Source: Pantoea wallisii
GTDB lineage: Bacteria; Pseudomonadota; Gammaproteobacteria; Enterobacterales; Enterobacteriaceae
Length of the DNA stretch: 64,000 nucleotides
Assembly (NCBI RefSeq): GCF_002095485.1
Contig: NZ_MLFS01000013.1
Coordinates: 22,872 to 86,871, forward strand
Direction: 5' to 3'
The notes beneath the pieces were generated by a model. It was given only the letters and a program-made list of their open reading frames with translations, had not been told where the DNA came from and did not search any database. Below are positions 9,459 to 19,675 of this stretch, one piece after another (position 1 is the stretch's first letter; each line of letters opens with the position of its first letter). The position numbers and the translations under genes are program-made.

Positions 9459-9806
9459 GATTTTTTCTCCTGCTCACTGTGATAGCTGAATTGTGCGGAG
9501 CGCGCGGCAAAAACGTTATGGAGGGAATGGCTGGATAAGCTGCGGAAAGTGGCTGACAGATTTAAAATGTGGCGCGAATTAAGAGTTTTCTCCCTCCGGT
9601 AATATTTTGCAATGCCTAAACTTTATCAGGGTCCGCGCTGGACCGGAGCACGGGTGCCGACATCGGACCCGGCCCCCATGATGCCTGGCGGAGTGCCGGA
9701 CATCTCTGCCGGAAAGAGAGCCATTCGCCACTGTGGGGAGAGAACTTTGCAGCGCAACATCTATACTTATCACGTTGCCTCTGAGTAAACCATCAAGGAG
9801 AAGTTT
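9459..9806. other. araD-osmB intergenic region
   Basis: 348 bases between divergent genes. The left part carries the araD promoter. The centre (about 9625-9710) is GC-rich with small inverted repeats such as GGTCC gcgct GGACC near 9629-9643. The right part holds the osmB promoter. I see no convincing protein gene. Confidence 0.6.
9737..9767 (+). promoter_or_regulatory. Putative sigma-S-type osmB promoter
   Basis: CTATACTTA at 9761-9769 matches the extended -10 favoured by sigma-S, about 40 bases before the osmB ATG. OsmB is known to be induced in osmotic stress and stationary phase in E. coli. Confidence 0.5.
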
Positions 9807-10022
9807 ATGACTACAACAATGAAACGAGTGACCGTTGCCGTTCTGGCGACAACATTAGTGGTCGCGCTGAGCGGCTGTTCAAACTGGTCAAAACGTGACC
9901 GCAACACTGCGATTGGTGCCGGTGCCGGTGCGATTGGGGGGTCCATCCTCACCAATGGTAGCGGATTAGGTACTGTAGGCGGTGCAGCCGTTGGCGGTAT
10001 CATCGGCCATCAGGTTGACTAA
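9807..10022 (+). CDS. osmB: Osmotically inducible lipoprotein OsmB
   Basis: 71 residues. Signal sequence with lipobox LSGC (lipidated Cys at residue 24), then SNWSKRDRNTAIGAGAGAIGG, which closely follows E. coli OsmB. The rest is a glycine-zipper-like hydrophobic region (GGSILTNGSGLGTVGGAAVGGIIGHQVD). It is an outer-membrane lipoprotein of the stress response. SD AAGGAG lies 8 bases before ATG 9807. An alternative ATG four codons in would shorten the signal sequence but has no better SD. The gene is convergent with yciH, as in E. coli. Confidence 0.93.
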   Translation: MTTTMKRVTVAVLATTLVVALSGCSNWSKRDRNTAIGAGAGAIGGSILTNGSGLGTVGGAAVGGIIGHQVD

Positions 10023-10064
10023 TAACAATATTGCTTCAGGCTACGCAGCGCATCTACACTATTC

Positions 10065-10084
10065 CGGGCCACTCAGGTGGCCCG
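10065..10084 (+). terminator. osmB/yciH convergent hairpin
   Basis: CGGGCCACtcagGTGGCCCG, a perfect 8-bp stem between the convergent osmB and yciH genes. The T-tract is weak (CTTCTC). Confidence 0.55.
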
Positions 10085-10091
10085 CTTCTCA

Positions 10092-10415
10092 TTAACCGCC
10101 CGCCAGCTTCACCTTCATGCCTTTGGCTTCCAGCAGCTGTTTGAGCAGATCCCGGTTATCGCCCTGAATTTCGATTATGCCCTCTTTTACCGCACCGCCA
10201 CATCCGCATCTCTTTTTCAGCTCGGCAGCCAGCTTGCTGAGCGCATCGTCATCCAGATCAATGCCGCTGATCAGGCAAACGCCTTTGCCTTTGCGACCGC
10301 TGGTCTGACGCTGAATACGTACAATACCATCGCCTTTTGGCCGCTGTGGCTTCGCTTCCGTTTGCGCAATGCGCCCGGTTTCGGTCGAATAAACCAGTGG
10401 ATTGTCCTGAGCCAT
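10092..10415 (-). CDS. yciH: SUI1/eIF1 family translation factor YciH
   Basis: 107 residues (E. coli 108). The C-terminal two thirds form the SUI1 fold: GKGVCLISGIDLDDDALSKL, then KKRCGCGGAVKEGIIEIQGD, typical of eIF1-like proteins. YciH binds the 30S subunit and affects initiation fidelity. Its ATG overlaps the pyrF stop by one base (TAATG), and GGAGG-type SD (AGGAGGTC) lies just upstream inside pyrF, so the two are co-translated as in E. coli. Confidence 0.95.
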   Translation of the reverse strand: MAQDNPLVYSTETGRIAQTEAKPQRPKGDGIVRIQRQTSGRKGKGVCLISGIDLDDDALSKLAAELKKRCGCGGAVKEGIIEIQGDNRDLLKQLLEAKGMKVKLAGG

Positions 10416-11122
10416 TAGACCTCCTGTAAACTGTGCAGAATCTGCTGCAGCGTCGCAGCCGGATCGGCAGATTGCGTAATAGGACGCCCGATCACCATAT
10501 AGTCCACGCCTGCCTGCTGCGCCTGCTGCGGCGTCATGATGCGACGTTGATCGCCGGCGTCACTGCCCGCCGGACGAATGCCTGGGGTTACCAGCGCAAA
10601 ATCCTGACCGATGGTCTGTTTAAAATGCGCGGCTTCCTGCGCAGAACAGACCACGCCATCAAGGCCGCACTCACGGGTCAGTTTAGCCAGGCGCTCTGCC
10701 TGCTGCGCCGGCGACAGCATAATCCCCAGACCTTTCAGATCCTCTTCGTCCATGCTGGTCAGAACCGTTACCGCAATCAGCAAGGGAGCATCATCACCGA
10801 ACGGCATCAGCGCTTCACGCGCGGCACTCATCATGCGCGCCCCGCCGCTGGCGTGGACGTTCACCATCCACACACCGAGATCGGCGGCGGCCGCTACCGC
10901 ATGCGCGGTGGTGTTCGGGATATCGTGAAACTTCAGATCGAGGAAGACCTCGAAACCGCGCTGCTGCAGAGTTTTCACCAGCGCAGGTCCAAACAGCGTG
11001 AACATCTCTTTACCGACTTTCAGGCGGCACTGGCGGGGATCAATACGGTCAACGAACTGCAGTGCGCTATTCAGATCATGATAGTCGAGTGCCACCAGAA
11101 TCGGTGAAGGGGTTACAGGCAT
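10415..11122 (-). CDS. pyrF: Orotidine 5'-phosphate decarboxylase
   Basis: 235 residues (E. coli 245, the difference being at the N-terminus). It makes UMP from OMP, the last step of de novo pyrimidine synthesis. The catalytic DLKFHD motif with D62, K64 and D67 and a second lysine K35 ([14 protein letters not shown]) are present, as are the phosphate-binding TPGIRP and [13 protein letters not shown] segments. It starts at ATG 11122 ([13 protein letters not shown]). Downstream it is coupled to yciH. The preceding lapB gene is 200 bases away. Confidence 0.96.
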   Translation of the reverse strand: MPVTPSPILVALDYHDLNSALQFVDRIDPRQCRLKVGKEMFTLFGPALVKTLQQRGFEVFLDLKFHDIPNTTAHAVAAAADLGVWMVNVHASGGARMMSAAREALMPFGDDAPLLIAVTVLTSMDEEDLKGLGIMLSPAQQAERLAKLTRECGLDGVVCSAQEAAHFKQTIGQDFALVTPGIRPAGSDAGDQRRIMTPQQAQQAGVDYMVIGRPITQSADPAATLQQILHSLQEV

Positions 11123-11326
11123 AACGTTTCCTCAGAGGCTGGCACCCGCAGGCGCGATGGACAAACGGCAAGCATTCTACCCGCGCAATCCGGTCACGAC
11201 AATCACGCAGCGGCCTTCCGCCGTCTGTATGACTGATGGTTGCACAGTGCTGACTGGTCGTTATATTTTAACTAAACAGTATGTTGTAACTACAAAGCGA
11301 AATCAGAAAAGAGTAAACGGCGGCCA

Positions 11327-12496
11327 TTACTGGCCGTCCAGTCCGCGGATAGGTTTAACTGAAGACCACGCCCGGCAGGAGGGACAGTGCCAGTAGAGCG
11401 CGTGGGCGGTAAAGCCGCATTTCTGGCAGCGGTACCGCGGCTTGGTACGAATCTGCTCGCCAACCATATCACGCAGCACCATCAGGCTCTCTTTAGCGCG
11501 TCCGTCTTCCGCCTCATGCAGATGGAAATCCATTAGCCGGTGGAACACGCGCATGGTGGGATGCCGCTGGAGCTGACGATTGATATAGAGCTGCGCCGCT
11601 TCCGGGCCCTGCTGCTGTTCAAGGATATCAGAGAGATAGAGTTCGGCGGCGGCACCGGTATTTTCATCCACGCAGCGCTGCAGAAACTGTGCCCAGCTCT
11701 CCGGCTCCGCCAGGCGCTGATAGCAGGTTTCAAGCATCGGCAGTGTCTCACTCACCAGCTCTTTATCCTGCTCCAGTACGCGCTGCAGGCGCTGCGCCGC
11801 TTTGGCATACTCGCCCTGTTCCATCAGAATGCGGCCCATCATAATCGAGACGCGCGCGCTTTGATGATCGGCCGACTCCCCTTTTTTAAGCAGACTCATG
11901 GCGCGATCCAGATCGTCACTGCTCAGTGCCTGGAGCGCCAGTTCACAGTAGAAATGTGCAATCTCGCCCTTCTGCTTATCTTTACCCAGTTTCACCAGCC
12001 GCTCAGCGACCTCAATGGCTTTATGCCAGTCGCTGGTGGCCTGATGAATTAACAGCAGCTGCTGCAGGGCGCCGATGCGGAAGTCGGTCTCATCGATCAG
12101 CTGGCTGAACATATCTTCTGCGCGATCATATAAACCGGCTGCCATATAGTCGCGTCCCAACTGCTGGATAGCCAGCAGACGCTGTTCATAGCTGAGCGAA
12201 GCGCTCTCCATTAAAGACTGGTGAATGCGAATGGCGCGATCGACCTCTCCACGGGAGCGGAACAGGTTACCCAGCGTCAGGTGGGCTTCAACCGTGCCGC
12301 TGTCCTCTTTCAGCATATCGAGGAACAGATCGACCGCTTTATCCTGTTGGTTAGAGAGCAGAAAGTTAACCCCCGCCACATATTCACGTGACAGGCGATT
12401 TGCCTCCTGTTGCTTATCCTGATGCGCGCTGCGCCGGCCCATATACCAGCCATACGCCGCCGCGACAGGAAGAAGCAGAAACAGCAATTCAAGCAT
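11327..12496 (-). CDS. lapB: LPS assembly regulator LapB (YciM)
   Basis: 389 residues, the E. coli length. LapB adapts LpxC for FtsH degradation and so sets the rate of lipopolysaccharide synthesis. An N-terminal membrane anchor (LLFLLLPVAAAYGWYMG) is followed by TPR repeats over most of the protein and a C-terminal rubredoxin-like metal site with Cys 357, 360, 371 and 374 (CQKC...CPSC), all intact. The start is 6 bases after the lapA stop, so the two form an operon as in E. coli. Confidence 0.97.
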   Translation of the reverse strand: MLELLFLLLPVAAAYGWYMGRRSAHQDKQQEANRLSREYVAGVNFLLSNQQDKAVDLFLDMLKEDSGTVEAHLTLGNLFRSRGEVDRAIRIHQSLMESASLSYEQRLLAIQQLGRDYMAAGLYDRAEDMFSQLIDETDFRIGALQQLLLIHQATSDWHKAIEVAERLVKLGKDKQKGEIAHFYCELALQALSSDDLDRAMSLLKKGESADHQSARVSIMMGRILMEQGEYAKAAQRLQRVLEQDKELVSETLPMLETCYQRLAEPESWAQFLQRCVDENTGAAAELYLSDILEQQQGPEAAQLYINRQLQRHPTMRVFHRLMDFHLHEAEDGRAKESLMVLRDMVGEQIRTKPRYRCQKCGFTAHALYWHCPSCRAWSSVKPIRGLDGQ

Positions 12497-12502
12497 CGAA
12501 CA

Positions 12503-12805
12503 TTAATCCCGACGACCTGCAGTCGATGAGGTTACCGCGGTGGAGGTTTCATTCTGCGCCTGCATCCGCTTCAGTTTACGCTGCGCATGTGCCAGCGAAA
12601 CGCGGATACGCAGCCAGAACAGACCACAGATAGCCCAGCCCAGCAGAAAGCCCGCGCCAAACAGGCTGGCCAGCAGTGTGGAGATGCGGAACTCGCCCTG
12701 CGCCAGCAGGTAATTAAAGGTGACGATTTGGTCATTGTGCGCGCCAAGCGTCACAGAGATGATGAAGATGACCAATACCACGAGAAAAATCAGCAAATAT
12801 TTCAC
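12503..12805 (-). CDS. lapA: LPS assembly protein LapA (YciS)
   Basis: 100 residues (E. coli 102). Two membrane helices (about 2-20 and 42-64) are followed by a basic, probably coiled-coil cytoplasmic tail (HAQRKLKRMQAQ). LapA works with LapB at the inner membrane in LPS homeostasis. It is immediately upstream of lapB in the same transcript. The last 15 residues (Ser/Thr/Ala-rich) are not conserved. Confidence 0.94.
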   Translation of the reverse strand: MKYLLIFLVVLVIFIISVTLGAHNDQIVTFNYLLAQGEFRISTLLASLFGAGFLLGWAICGLFWLRIRVSLAHAQRKLKRMQAQNETSTAVTSSTAGRRD

Positions 12806-12931
12806 AAGGCGTCCTGTTGTGAGGTTATCCGGTAGAGTATGCCAAAAAAGCGCGTCCGATGCTGCTACTCAGCACATCAGTTACTGCCCTTTCCGCAAGC
12901 GCAATCAATAATATGGGGGCGCAGGTGAAAA

Positions 12932-13696
12932 TTACAATCCATCATCACGCTGCGCAATCTCCTGCTGCTCCTGCGGCGGCACGCTGAGCGGTCCGCAAAA
13001 GCGCTGCGCCAGCCAGGTGGCCAGGGTTACCAGCAGCCAGGAAATAAGCGTTGCCATAACCAGATCGCGCGGCCAGTGCATGCCCAGCACCAGACGGCTG
13101 CCCATCACCAGCGTGGCCCAGACAAAGAGCACGCCAATAGTAATGAAGTGACGGCGCGGCCACAGCAGGCCAATAACCAGTAGCGCCCAGCTGGCGGCAA
13201 ACATAGTATGCCCGGAGGGGAAGGCAAAACCGGTTTCAAAGGCCCAGTGATTTTTCAGCCACTGAGGCAGCTGCGTATCGTTAGCCAGCAGCGCGGAGAC
13301 CATCTCACTGCGCTCCTGGCGTTTGAGCTGATAGAACTGCGTTTCATCAATGCCGCGATGGTGCTCCAGCCACACGACATATGGGCGCGGCTCCTGTACC
13401 TGCTCTTTGATAAAGGATTTGGTGTACTGGCCGGCGAGAATGGCACCGTTCATGATGATAATCAGCAGAATCGCGGGCTTGAGACGAAAACGCAGGCACC
13501 ATAGCACCCAGGCGCTGAGAATCACGCTGGTGAGTATGCCCCACGGGCTGGTGACGGTTTCTGTGATCCAGAAGAGAATGCGCAGCAGCTGTCCACTTTC
13601 GCCGGGCTGCCACGCCCAGCCTGACAGCCATACGCTCAGTGGCATCAGCAGCAGCAAAATCGTACCGAGCGTGGTGCGTTGAATAATTTTTAACAT
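12932..13696 (-). CDS. pgpB: Phosphatidylglycerophosphatase B (PAP2 family)
   Basis: 254 residues, as in E. coli. It removes phosphate from phosphatidylglycerophosphate and undecaprenyl pyrophosphate at the periplasmic face. The three PAP2 motifs are complete: lysine/RP motif at ~94-105 (K..EPRP), PSGH at 160-163, and SRLVLGMHWPRD at 200-211, with catalytic histidines at 163 and 207. Five to six membrane helices. It precedes lapA-lapB on the same strand with a 126-base gap. Confidence 0.95.
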   Translation of the reverse strand: MLKIIQRTTLGTILLLLMPLSVWLSGWAWQPGESGQLLRILFWITETVTSPWGILTSVILSAWVLWCLRFRLKPAILLIIIMNGAILAGQYTKSFIKEQVQEPRPYVVWLEHHRGIDETQFYQLKRQERSEMVSALLANDTQLPQWLKNHWAFETGFAFPSGHTMFAASWALLVIGLLWPRRHFITIGVLFVWATLVMGSRLVLGMHWPRDLVMATLISWLLVTLATWLAQRFCGPLSVPPQEQQEIAQRDDGL

Positions 13697-13927
13697 CCTT
13701 TTCCCTTATACAATCCGCCTGATGTCATGCGTGACGCATAACTTTAGCTGAAAAAAGAATAACATACCCGTTGCGGCTTGGATAATTGTGCTTTATCACT
13801 ACAATCACTCTGACTGATTAGCGAGCCTGGTAAAGGTTGTGGCACAATATTGTCAGTTTTGTCGGGCCAACCGGGCCCGTGCGTTATCATGATGATAGCG
13901 CATCCTCTGAAGGTTCTGGAGAGTCAC

Positions 13928-14521
13928 ATGCAGCTTAAACGGGTAGCAGAAGCCAAACTGCCCACGCCATGGGGAGATTTCCTGATGGTTGGTTTTGAAG
14001 AACTGGCAACCGGACACGACCACGTCGCGCTGGTTTATGGCGACATTAGCGATCACCACCCTGTGCTGGCGCGCGTTCACTCCGAGTGTCTCACCGGCGA
14101 TGCGCTGTTCAGCCTGCGCTGCGACTGCGGCTTCCAGCTGGAAGCGGCGCTGACGGCGATTGCTGAAGAGGGTCGCGGCGTGCTGCTGTATCACCGCCAG
14201 GAAGGACGCAACATCGGTCTGCTGAATAAGATCCGTGCCTATGCGTTACAGGATAAAGGGTACGATACGGTTGAAGCGAATCACCAACTGGGGTTTGCTG
14301 CTGACGAGCGTGATTTCACGCTGTGCGCGGATATGTTCAAACTGCTGGGCGTGAACGAAGTGCGCCTGCTGACCAACAATCCACGCAAAGTGGAAATTCT
14401 GAGTGAAGCCGGTATCAACATCGTTGAGCGAGTGCCGCTGATTGTGGGACGCAATCCTAAAAATGCGCACTACCTTGATACTAAAGCGGAAAAAATGGGC
14501 CATCTGCTGCCTAAGTCATAA
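13928..14521 (+). CDS. ribA: GTP cyclohydrolase II
   Basis: 197 residues (E. coli 196). It performs the first committed step of riboflavin synthesis, opening GTP to the diaminopyrimidine. Zinc ligands Cys 54, 65 and 67 are in [18 protein letters not shown], and the [11 protein letters not shown] active-site segment follows. The frame stays open upstream to 13850, but ATG 13928 ([16 protein letters not shown]) matches the family start and follows GGAG at the right distance. It is divergent from pgpB and convergent with acnA, as in E. coli. No FMN riboswitch is visible upstream. Confidence 0.96.
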   Translation: MQLKRVAEAKLPTPWGDFLMVGFEELATGHDHVALVYGDISDHHPVLARVHSECLTGDALFSLRCDCGFQLEAALTAIAEEGRGVLLYHRQEGRNIGLLNKIRAYALQDKGYDTVEANHQLGFAADERDFTLCADMFKLLGVNEVRLLTNNPRKVEILSEAGINIVERVPLIVGRNPKNAHYLDTKAEKMGHLLPKS

Positions 14522-14527
14522 AAGAGA

Positions 14528-14552
14528 GCCGGGTTATGACCCGGCTTTTTTA
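14528..14552. terminator. Bidirectional terminator between ribA and acnA
   Basis: Stem AGCCGGGT / ACCCGGCT, loop TATG, followed by TTTTT on the plus strand. On the minus strand the tail is CTCTTTTA. It lies between two convergent stop codons. Confidence 0.88.
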
Positions 14553-14553
14553 A

Positions 14554-17235
14554 TCAGTTCAGCATGTTGCGGATGACATAGTGCAGAATACCGTCATTCT
14601 GGTAATAGGTGAGCTCATTACCGGTGTCGATGCGGCAGCGCGTATCCAGCGTCTCCTGGCTGCCATCGGCGCGTGTCAGCGTAACCTTCACGGTACATCC
14701 CGGTTTCAGCTGAGTCAGGTCAGCCACATCAATGCGCTCTTCACCGGTAAGCTGTAGCGTTTTACGCGTTACGCCTGCCGGGAACTCCAGCGGCAGAATG
14801 CCCATGCCGATCAAATTTGAGCGATGAATACGCTCAAAGGATTCGGCAATCACTACACGCACCCCCTGCAGTCGCGGCCCTTTGGCGGCCCAGTCACGGC
14901 TGGAACCTGAGCCATACTCTTTACCTGCAATCACAGCCAGCGGTACGCCTTCCGCCTGGTACTTCATGGCAGCATCATAAATCGACAACTGCTCATTACT
15001 CGGGAAGTGTTTGGTGTAACCGCCCTCTACGCCTGGCACCATCTCATTACGGATACGGATATTAGCAAAGGTGCCACGCATCATCACTTCATGGTTACCA
15101 CGACGTGAGCCGTAAGAGTTGAAGTCATTTCGCTCCACACCGTGCGCCAGCAGATAACGTCCTGCCGGGCTCTCGGCTTTGATGCTGCCGGCCGGAGAGA
15201 TGTGGTCGGTGGTTACGGAATCCCCCAGCATGGCGAGAACGCGCGCGCCTTTGATGTCCTGCACCGGCTTCGGCGTTTTCTCCATGTCATCAAAGAAGGG
15301 TGACAGACGAATATAGGTAGAGCCCTCGTCCCAGTCATAGGTTGCGGCTTCACTGACCTTGATCTGCTGCCACTCCGGCGTGCCGTCAAACACTTCGGCA
15401 TACTCTTTATGGAACATATCACTGGTCACTTTCTGTACTGATTCGGCAATCTCTTCCGGCGACGGCCAGATATCTTTCAGGAACACATCGTTGCCCTGCT
15501 GATCCTGACCGATCGGATCGGTTTGCAGATTGATCTTCATATTGCCAGCCAGCGCGTAAGCAACCACCAGCGGCGGTGAGGCAAGCCAGTTGGTTTTAAT
15601 CAGTGGATGAATACGGCCTTCAAAGTTACGGTTACCGGATAACACCGCGCCCACCGTGAGATCGCCCTCTTTAATGGCGCTCTCGATCTGGTCCGGCAGC
15701 GGGCCTGAATTACCAATACAGGTGGTACAGCCGTAGCCTACCAGGTTAAAGCCCAGCTCATCGAGGTAAGGCGTTAAGCGCGCCACGGCAAGATAGTCAG
15801 AGACCACTTTAGATCCCGGTGCAAGTGAGGCTTTTACCCAGGGCTTGCGCGTGAGGCCACGCTCGACAGCATTTTTTGCCAGCAGGCCGGCCGCCATCAG
15901 TACGCTGGGGTTGGAGGTATTGGTGCAGGAAGTGATGGCCGATATGACCACCGCGCCCTCCTCCAGCGGATGATTTTCACCGGTTGTGCTATCCAGATAG
16001 CTGACCGTCTTATGTGCTTTTTGCGCCTGATTCACCTCCAGCTCATTGCTGGCATCAAACGCAGCCGGGACATCCCCCAGCGAGACGCGATCCTGTGGCC
16101 GTTTCGGACCCGCCATGCTCGACTCTACGTCAGCCATGTCCAGCGCCAGCATACTGGTAAAGATGGGTTCATCACCCGCATTGCGCCACATTCCCTGCGC
16201 TTTAGCGTAAGCTTCTACCAGCTTAACCTGCTCTTCATCACGCCCGGTCAGAGACATGTAGCTCAGCGTCACTTCATCGATCGGGAAGAAGCCGCAGGTC
16301 GCGCCATATTCAGGTGCCATATTGGCGATGGTCGCGCGGTCGGCCAGCGGCAGATCGGCCAGCCCGTCACCGTAGAACTCAACAAATTTGCCGACGACGC
16401 CATGTTTACGCAGCATCTGCGTCACGGTCAGCACTAAGTCAGTGGCGGTGATACCCGGGCGTAGTTTACCGGTGAGCTTAAAGCCCACCACATCCGGGAT
16501 AAGCATGGAAACCGGCTGTCCCAACATTGCCGCTTCCGCTTCAATGCCGCCCACACCCCAGCCGAGCACGCCCAGCGCGTTGATCATAGTGGTGTGTGAA
16601 TCGGTACCAACCAGCGTATCAGGATAGGCAATCTCCTGGCCGTTCTGATTCTCATGCCAGATCGATTTGCCAAGATATTCGAGGTTAACCTGATGGCAGA
16701 TCCCGGTGCCCGGCGGCACCACGCGGAAACGGTTAAACGCTTTTTGCCCCCAGCGTAGAAACACATAGCGTTCGTGGTTGCGTTCCATCTCTAAACGCAC
16801 GTTCTCTTCAAACGCGTCATCGTCACCAAAGTGATCGACCGTAACTGAGTGGTCAATGACCAGATCGACCGGCGACAGCGGATTAACTTTCGCCACATCA
16901 CCGCCGAGACGTTTCACCGCTTCGCGCATGGCGGCCAGATCGACCACCGCCGGTACCCCGGTAAAATCCTGCATCAGCACGCGCGCCGGGCGGTATGCGA
17001 TTTCGCGGTCGGCATGTGCATCTTTCTGCCAGTCGACCAGTGCCTGGATATCTTCGGCGGTAACTGAATCCCCATCCTGCCAGCGCAGTAAGTTTTCCAG
17101 CAGCACTTTCATGGATTTGGGTAAGCGATCAATATTGCCCAACTGATGGGCGGCTTTGGGCAAGCTGTAGTAATGATATTTTTGTGCCCCGACTTCCAGC
17201 GCGTCCTGACTTTGCTCACGTAACGTTAACGACAT
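14554..17235 (-). CDS. acnA: Aconitate hydratase A
   Basis: 893 residues (E. coli 891). It isomerises citrate to isocitrate and is the stress-resistant, stationary-phase aconitase. Iron-sulfur cluster cysteines are in SCTNTS and [12 protein letters not shown], and the C-terminal swivel domain has [12 protein letters not shown]. The protein is full length ([10 protein letters not shown] ... IRNMLN). SD AAGGAGG precedes ATG 17235. The upstream non-coding stretch is followed by three tiny genes on the same strand, as in E. coli. Confidence 0.97.
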   Translation of the reverse strand: MSLTLREQSQDALEVGAQKYHYYSLPKAAHQLGNIDRLPKSMKVLLENLLRWQDGDSVTAEDIQALVDWQKDAHADREIAYRPARVLMQDFTGVPAVVDLAAMREAVKRLGGDVAKVNPLSPVDLVIDHSVTVDHFGDDDAFEENVRLEMERNHERYVFLRWGQKAFNRFRVVPPGTGICHQVNLEYLGKSIWHENQNGQEIAYPDTLVGTDSHTTMINALGVLGWGVGGIEAEAAMLGQPVSMLIPDVVGFKLTGKLRPGITATDLVLTVTQMLRKHGVVGKFVEFYGDGLADLPLADRATIANMAPEYGATCGFFPIDEVTLSYMSLTGRDEEQVKLVEAYAKAQGMWRNAGDEPIFTSMLALDMADVESSMAGPKRPQDRVSLGDVPAAFDASNELEVNQAQKAHKTVSYLDSTTGENHPLEEGAVVISAITSCTNTSNPSVLMAAGLLAKNAVERGLTRKPWVKASLAPGSKVVSDYLAVARLTPYLDELGFNLVGYGCTTCIGNSGPLPDQIESAIKEGDLTVGAVLSGNRNFEGRIHPLIKTNWLASPPLVVAYALAGNMKINLQTDPIGQDQQGNDVFLKDIWPSPEEIAESVQKVTSDMFHKEYAEVFDGTPEWQQIKVSEAATYDWDEGSTYIRLSPFFDDMEKTPKPVQDIKGARVLAMLGDSVTTDHISPAGSIKAESPAGRYLLAHGVERNDFNSYGSRRGNHEVMMRGTFANIRIRNEMVPGVEGGYTKHFPSNEQLSIYDAAMKYQAEGVPLAVIAGKEYGSGSSRDWAAKGPRLQGVRVVIAESFERIHRSNLIGMGILPLEFPAGVTRKTLQLTGEERIDVADLTQLKPGCTVKVTLTRADGSQETLDTRCRIDTGNELTYYQNDGILHYVIRNMLN

Positions 17236-17355
17236 AACTCCTCCTTTTTATGGGCCTTTCAACTAAGCCTTAGAGAGTGAAAGGTTTAGCTTAAAGATAG
17301 ACCACATTTTCGTTAACGTTTTGATAACAACACGAATTGACACATTAATGCACAA

Positions 17356-17386
17356 ACAAAAATGCCCCGACAATTGTCAGGGCATT
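17356..17386 (-). terminator. Rho-independent terminator of the ymiC-like gene
   Basis: On the minus strand, TGCCCTGAC AAT TGTCGGGGCA forms a stable hairpin followed by TTTTTG. It separates the tiny gene at 17420-17503 from acnA. Confidence 0.75.
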
Positions 17387-17419
17387 CAAAGGCATTGGTG
17401 AAAATTTTTTGTTATCGGA

Positions 17420-17503
17420 TTACATCACTGCCCACACGGCTGCAGACCATACCGCAAAGGAAAACGCGTACACGCTAAACCATGAAAAAGTTGTTGTGTT
17501 CAT
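17420..17503 (-). CDS. 27-residue membrane microprotein, YmiC-like by position
   Basis: MNTTTFSWFSVYAFSFAVWS plus seven residues: a single hydrophobic, aromatic-rich segment with almost no charge. A strong SD (GGGAGGGAG) lies 7 bases before ATG 17503, and a terminator follows the stop. This combination strongly favours a real gene. E. coli has ymiC in this place next to acnA. I recognise the position, not a proven function. It likely inserts in the inner membrane. Confidence 0.7.
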   Translation of the reverse strand: MNTTTFSWFSVYAFSFAVWSAAVWAVM

Positions 17504-17675
17504 TTGTCACTCCCTCCCGGATTCCGGGCATAAAAAGGCCACGTCTTCAGCTTGAGTACTGATGACACCGTTTTTTAATGCTGAGTGTTAAAGGACGGGC
17601 TTATAAGGTGCCCACCGGATAATCCGGTAAAATGAGGGATGAAATTATCTTAATAAGAACTGTACGCAATCGGCG

Positions 17676-17855
17676 TTATTTAGATTTAGGATCCATAAAT
17701 GATTCAATAAAACTGCGCTGCTTGTCACTCAGTTCCCACGATGCGGGGATCGCCACCTGCTGTGCGGTAGCCGGTACGTCATTCACTTTACACGCAGGCG
17801 TTTTGGGCTGGCGTGCTGAGACCGGAAGTTTACGACTGAGTGTATTTGCCCACAT
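17676..17855 (-). CDS. 59-residue hydrophilic protein, YciX-like by position
   Basis: It starts at ATG 17855, only 3 bases after the ymiA-like stop, so translation is probably coupled. The protein is soluble and basic at the N-terminus (MWANTLSRKLPVSARQPKTP) and ends with WELSDKQRSFIESFMDPKSK, which looks like a short conserved amphipathic segment. E. coli yciX lies directly after ymiA, and I infer equivalence from order, not from remembered sequence. Function unknown. Confidence 0.62.
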   Translation of the reverse strand: MWANTLSRKLPVSARQPKTPACKVNDVPATAQQVAIPASWELSDKQRSFIESFMDPKSK

Positions 17856-17858
17856 GGC

Positions 17859-18017
17859 TTAACCCCACATACGCCAAATCATTAACGCCACCACTACCCA
17901 GAACAGTGCTGAAGCAGCGAAGACAGTGAGCCAGGCTTTGCGACGAATGTTACCAGAACGCTCAACCTTGGTGCTTTTAGCCCGGAAGTCCGGTTGTACA
18001 GTTAATCTCGTAGTCAT
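17859..18017 (-). CDS. ymiA: Small membrane protein YmiA
   Basis: 52 residues. The C-terminal half (RRKAWLTVFAASALFWVVVA then LMIWRMWG) is nearly identical to E. coli YmiA (KRKAWLAVFLGSALFWVVVA...WKVWG). It has one transmembrane helix preceded by a basic cytoplasmic stretch, so N-in topology is expected. Start ATG 18017 lacks a strong SD. It lies downstream of cysB on the same strand, as in E. coli. The function is not known. Confidence 0.85.
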   Translation of the reverse strand: MTTRLTVQPDFRAKSTKVERSGNIRRKAWLTVFAASALFWVVVALMIWRMWG

Positions 18018-18507
18018 AGTTTTTGATAATCACTCTCAATAAAACGATTGATAACAACGATGAAGATTTAGGACGAATCCTAAACTTGTTAAGTCCAAAA
18101 ATCCAGTTATTTTTATTGAGCACAACGATTAACGCTATTTATCAAAATGCAAAAAATAGATGAGCCACACTTAATAACCCAGCAAACTATTAATTAAATC
18201 GAGACGTTGTAAATTTGCGTTAAAACAAAATTAGATCCAGTTTAAATTTGAGTTTAATTCAACAGGCCAGTGTAAAAGGCCTTTCTCATCAACTCTTAAC
18301 TGGAGTATGGGAATATTCCTGGCAGTCCGCAAAGTAGCGACGTAAAAAATGTGTGCTGTTTCGCATTTAAGAGATAACAATAAAAAAACATGTGACCGAT
18401 GTTTCATTTACAAAAAAAGAATGGAATTTTTGAACTACGGCTGGCGCTAAGCGGGGAGAAAAACAGCGGGTGCCCACTGGACACCCAAAGAAAATAATGA
18501 CTTAGAC
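18018..18507. other. cysB-ymiA intergenic region
   Basis: 490 bases, AT-rich in its middle. It holds the cysB terminator (18455-18486), and near the ymiA end a 7-bp inverted repeat TTTAGGA cgaa TCCTAAA at 18067-18084 that would lie in the ymiA 5' leader. I find no protein gene. Confidence 0.6.
18455..18486 (-). terminator. Rho-independent terminator of cysB
   Basis: On the minus strand, GGGTGTCC AGT GGGCACCC folds into an 8-bp stem (one G-T pair), followed by GCTGTTTTTC, about 20 bases past the cysB stop. Confidence 0.75.
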
Positions 18508-19565
<1,058 letters not shown>

Positions 19566-19639
19566 TCAGTGAGATGAAAAAATCTATAACTACTATATCA
19601 GTTAAAGGAAGAATGTAGAACGATTAGCTATAAGGCAGA

Positions 19640-19665
19640 GAGAAAGGCCAGCAGATGCTGGCCTT
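19640..19665 (-). terminator. topA terminator
   Basis: Minus strand stem AAGGCCAGC / GCTGGCCTT with a 4-base loop, followed by TCTCTCT, shortly after the topA stop. Confidence 0.7.
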
Positions 19666-19675
19666 GAGGGGGGAA

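Noticed and set aside
13850..13927. In-frame upstream extension of ribA by 26 codons
   Set aside because: Residues do not match GTP cyclohydrolase II, and ATG 13928 has both the family start and a ribosome-binding site.
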